Assembly (NCBI GenBank): GCA_004764695.1
Contig: SMSO01000032.1
Span: forward strand, 6,964,668-7,028,667
From: Schizochytrium sp. TIO01
Taxonomy: Eukaryota; Sar; Bigyra; Thraustochytrida; Thraustochytriidae
Direction of reading: 5' to 3'
DNA length: 64,000 nt
Position 1 is the stretch's first letter; every line of letters starts with the position of its first letter. Shown one piece after another: positions 63,237 through 64,000 of this stretch. A program made the position numbers and the translations under genes. Under the pieces are notes generated by a model, which saw nothing but the letters and a program-made list of their open reading frames with translations, had not been told where the DNA came from and ran no database searches.

Positions 63237-64000
63237 ATGTCGCGCGCTGTTGTTCCAGATTGAGGGAACGGGCGATGGCCTGATTTCGCTGGCGTGCTGC
63301 CAGTGGCAAATGAAATCCCGACTGCCGTCACGCGAGGTGTGAGCTCGCTCGAGCGGAGGTGGCGTGTGAGACAAAAGAAACCAGCGAGAACCTCTGCTGC
63401 GTGCAGCCATGGAATCCAAATATCATCTCTCCTCCCTCTGCGTGCAGGCAGGCGGGCAGGCAGAAGCCGTCGCCGTCATCGCCGCACAGTTGAACGAACT
63501 CCTGCTGGCTATAGCTGCATTCACTTTCTTACTTGTGACTCTTTCTTTAATTAACTGATCGATTAATTTAATTGATACTGCCTTCAGCAGATCTGTTCGA
63601 GTCTCTACGCAGATAGACAAAGAAGGAAACAGCAACAGCAAAGGTTCTCCACACTGACTGATTGACTGAGTGACCGAGTGACGACTGAGTGACTACTGAG
63701 TGGGTGAGAGCATCAGTGCCATCTTATGCTGTTATTTAGCGATAGTGCTTTCTTTCTATCCTCCTCTCGGCAAATGTTCGTTCCATTGCATTCATTCGCT
63801 CGCTGCTGCTTCGCTGGCAGCCAATTAGTTAGAGGTTGCTTGCTTGATTCGTTGGTTGGTAAAGTTGGTTGACTGGTTGGTTGGTTGGTCAGTTTCCATC
63901 CGTCTTGCCACTCTTGGGAGCTCGCACCACCACGCACAATCGATGCTCGCGTCGTGCCAGCTTTGAGCGCGTTCTTTCTCGAGGCCTGCTTTTGCTTTTC

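Larger units (their letters stand above)
51362..64000. other. 12.6-kb gene desert rich in microsatellites
   Basis: No ATG-initiated frame with believable protein features is seen. The long frames are translations of simple repeats (IHSF, KKER, polyQ). The stretch is saturated with tetranucleotide arrays of many different motifs (the clearest are annotated separately), pentanucleotide TTGAT/TTGAC and GAAAA runs, and the trinucleotides CAA, GAA and CTG. No telomeric TTAGGG-type array, rRNA or tRNA was recognised. It could be a large intergenic or subtelomere-like compartment, or could contain short spliced or non-coding genes that cannot be resolved by eye. Confidence 0.6.

Noticed and set aside
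63063-63263. Open frame of IHSF repeats
   Set aside because: Direct translation of the ATTC microsatellite.
51362-64000. Telomere or subtelomere, because of the repeat-rich desert
   Set aside because: No TTAGGG-type or other uniform terminal array is present, so position in the chromosome cannot be claimed.

Overview
The window looks like nuclear DNA of an intron-poor microbial eukaryote. Every gene I can recognise is a single uninterrupted ORF, and the protein families are eukaryotic: a GPI-transamidase GAA1 subunit, a three-repeat Myb factor, a BRCT protein, a papain-type protease with a membrane anchor, a tail-anchored ubiquitin-like protein, and an RNF213/mysterin-type giant AAA+ protein with an RZ zinc finger. 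Start contexts mostly have G after ATG. Intron-poor genes separated by microsatellite-rich spacers would suit a labyrinthulomycete/thraustochytrid-type stramenopile, but that is inference and no marker gene here proves it.

Layout. 1-7.0 kb holds a myristoylation/PTS1-bearing crotonase, a tail-anchored Ubl protein and an ORF without its own ATG. 7.0-12.9 kb is a gene-poor, repeat-rich stretch. At 12.9-14.0 kb is a helical, possibly BAR-like protein. 14.5-41.3 kb is dominated by two enormous uninterrupted genes transcribed away from each other: 3947 aa on the minus strand and 4131 aa on the plus strand. They share a 2.55 kb intergenic region containing a roughly 160-bp direct repeat and related degenerate copies. 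41.7-51.4 kb holds a cathepsin-like protease, a BRCT protein, GAA1 and a Myb factor. 51.4-64 kb is a 12.6 kb gene desert packed with tetranucleotide and other microsatellites.

Functional reading. The plus-strand giant has the RNF213 plan: a long N-terminal stalk, several AAA units (two with intact P-loops), an E3-like shell and an RZ finger near the C-terminus. I see no RING. Its divergent neighbour is an unclassified giant with one clear P-loop/Walker B pair near its C-terminus. A head-to-head pair of giant ATPase genes, one of them related to an animal innate-immunity E3 ligase, is the best candidate here for an undescribed system. The remaining genes are ordinary cell functions (GPI anchoring, proteolysis, transcription, possibly lipid metabolism) with no obvious link to the pair.
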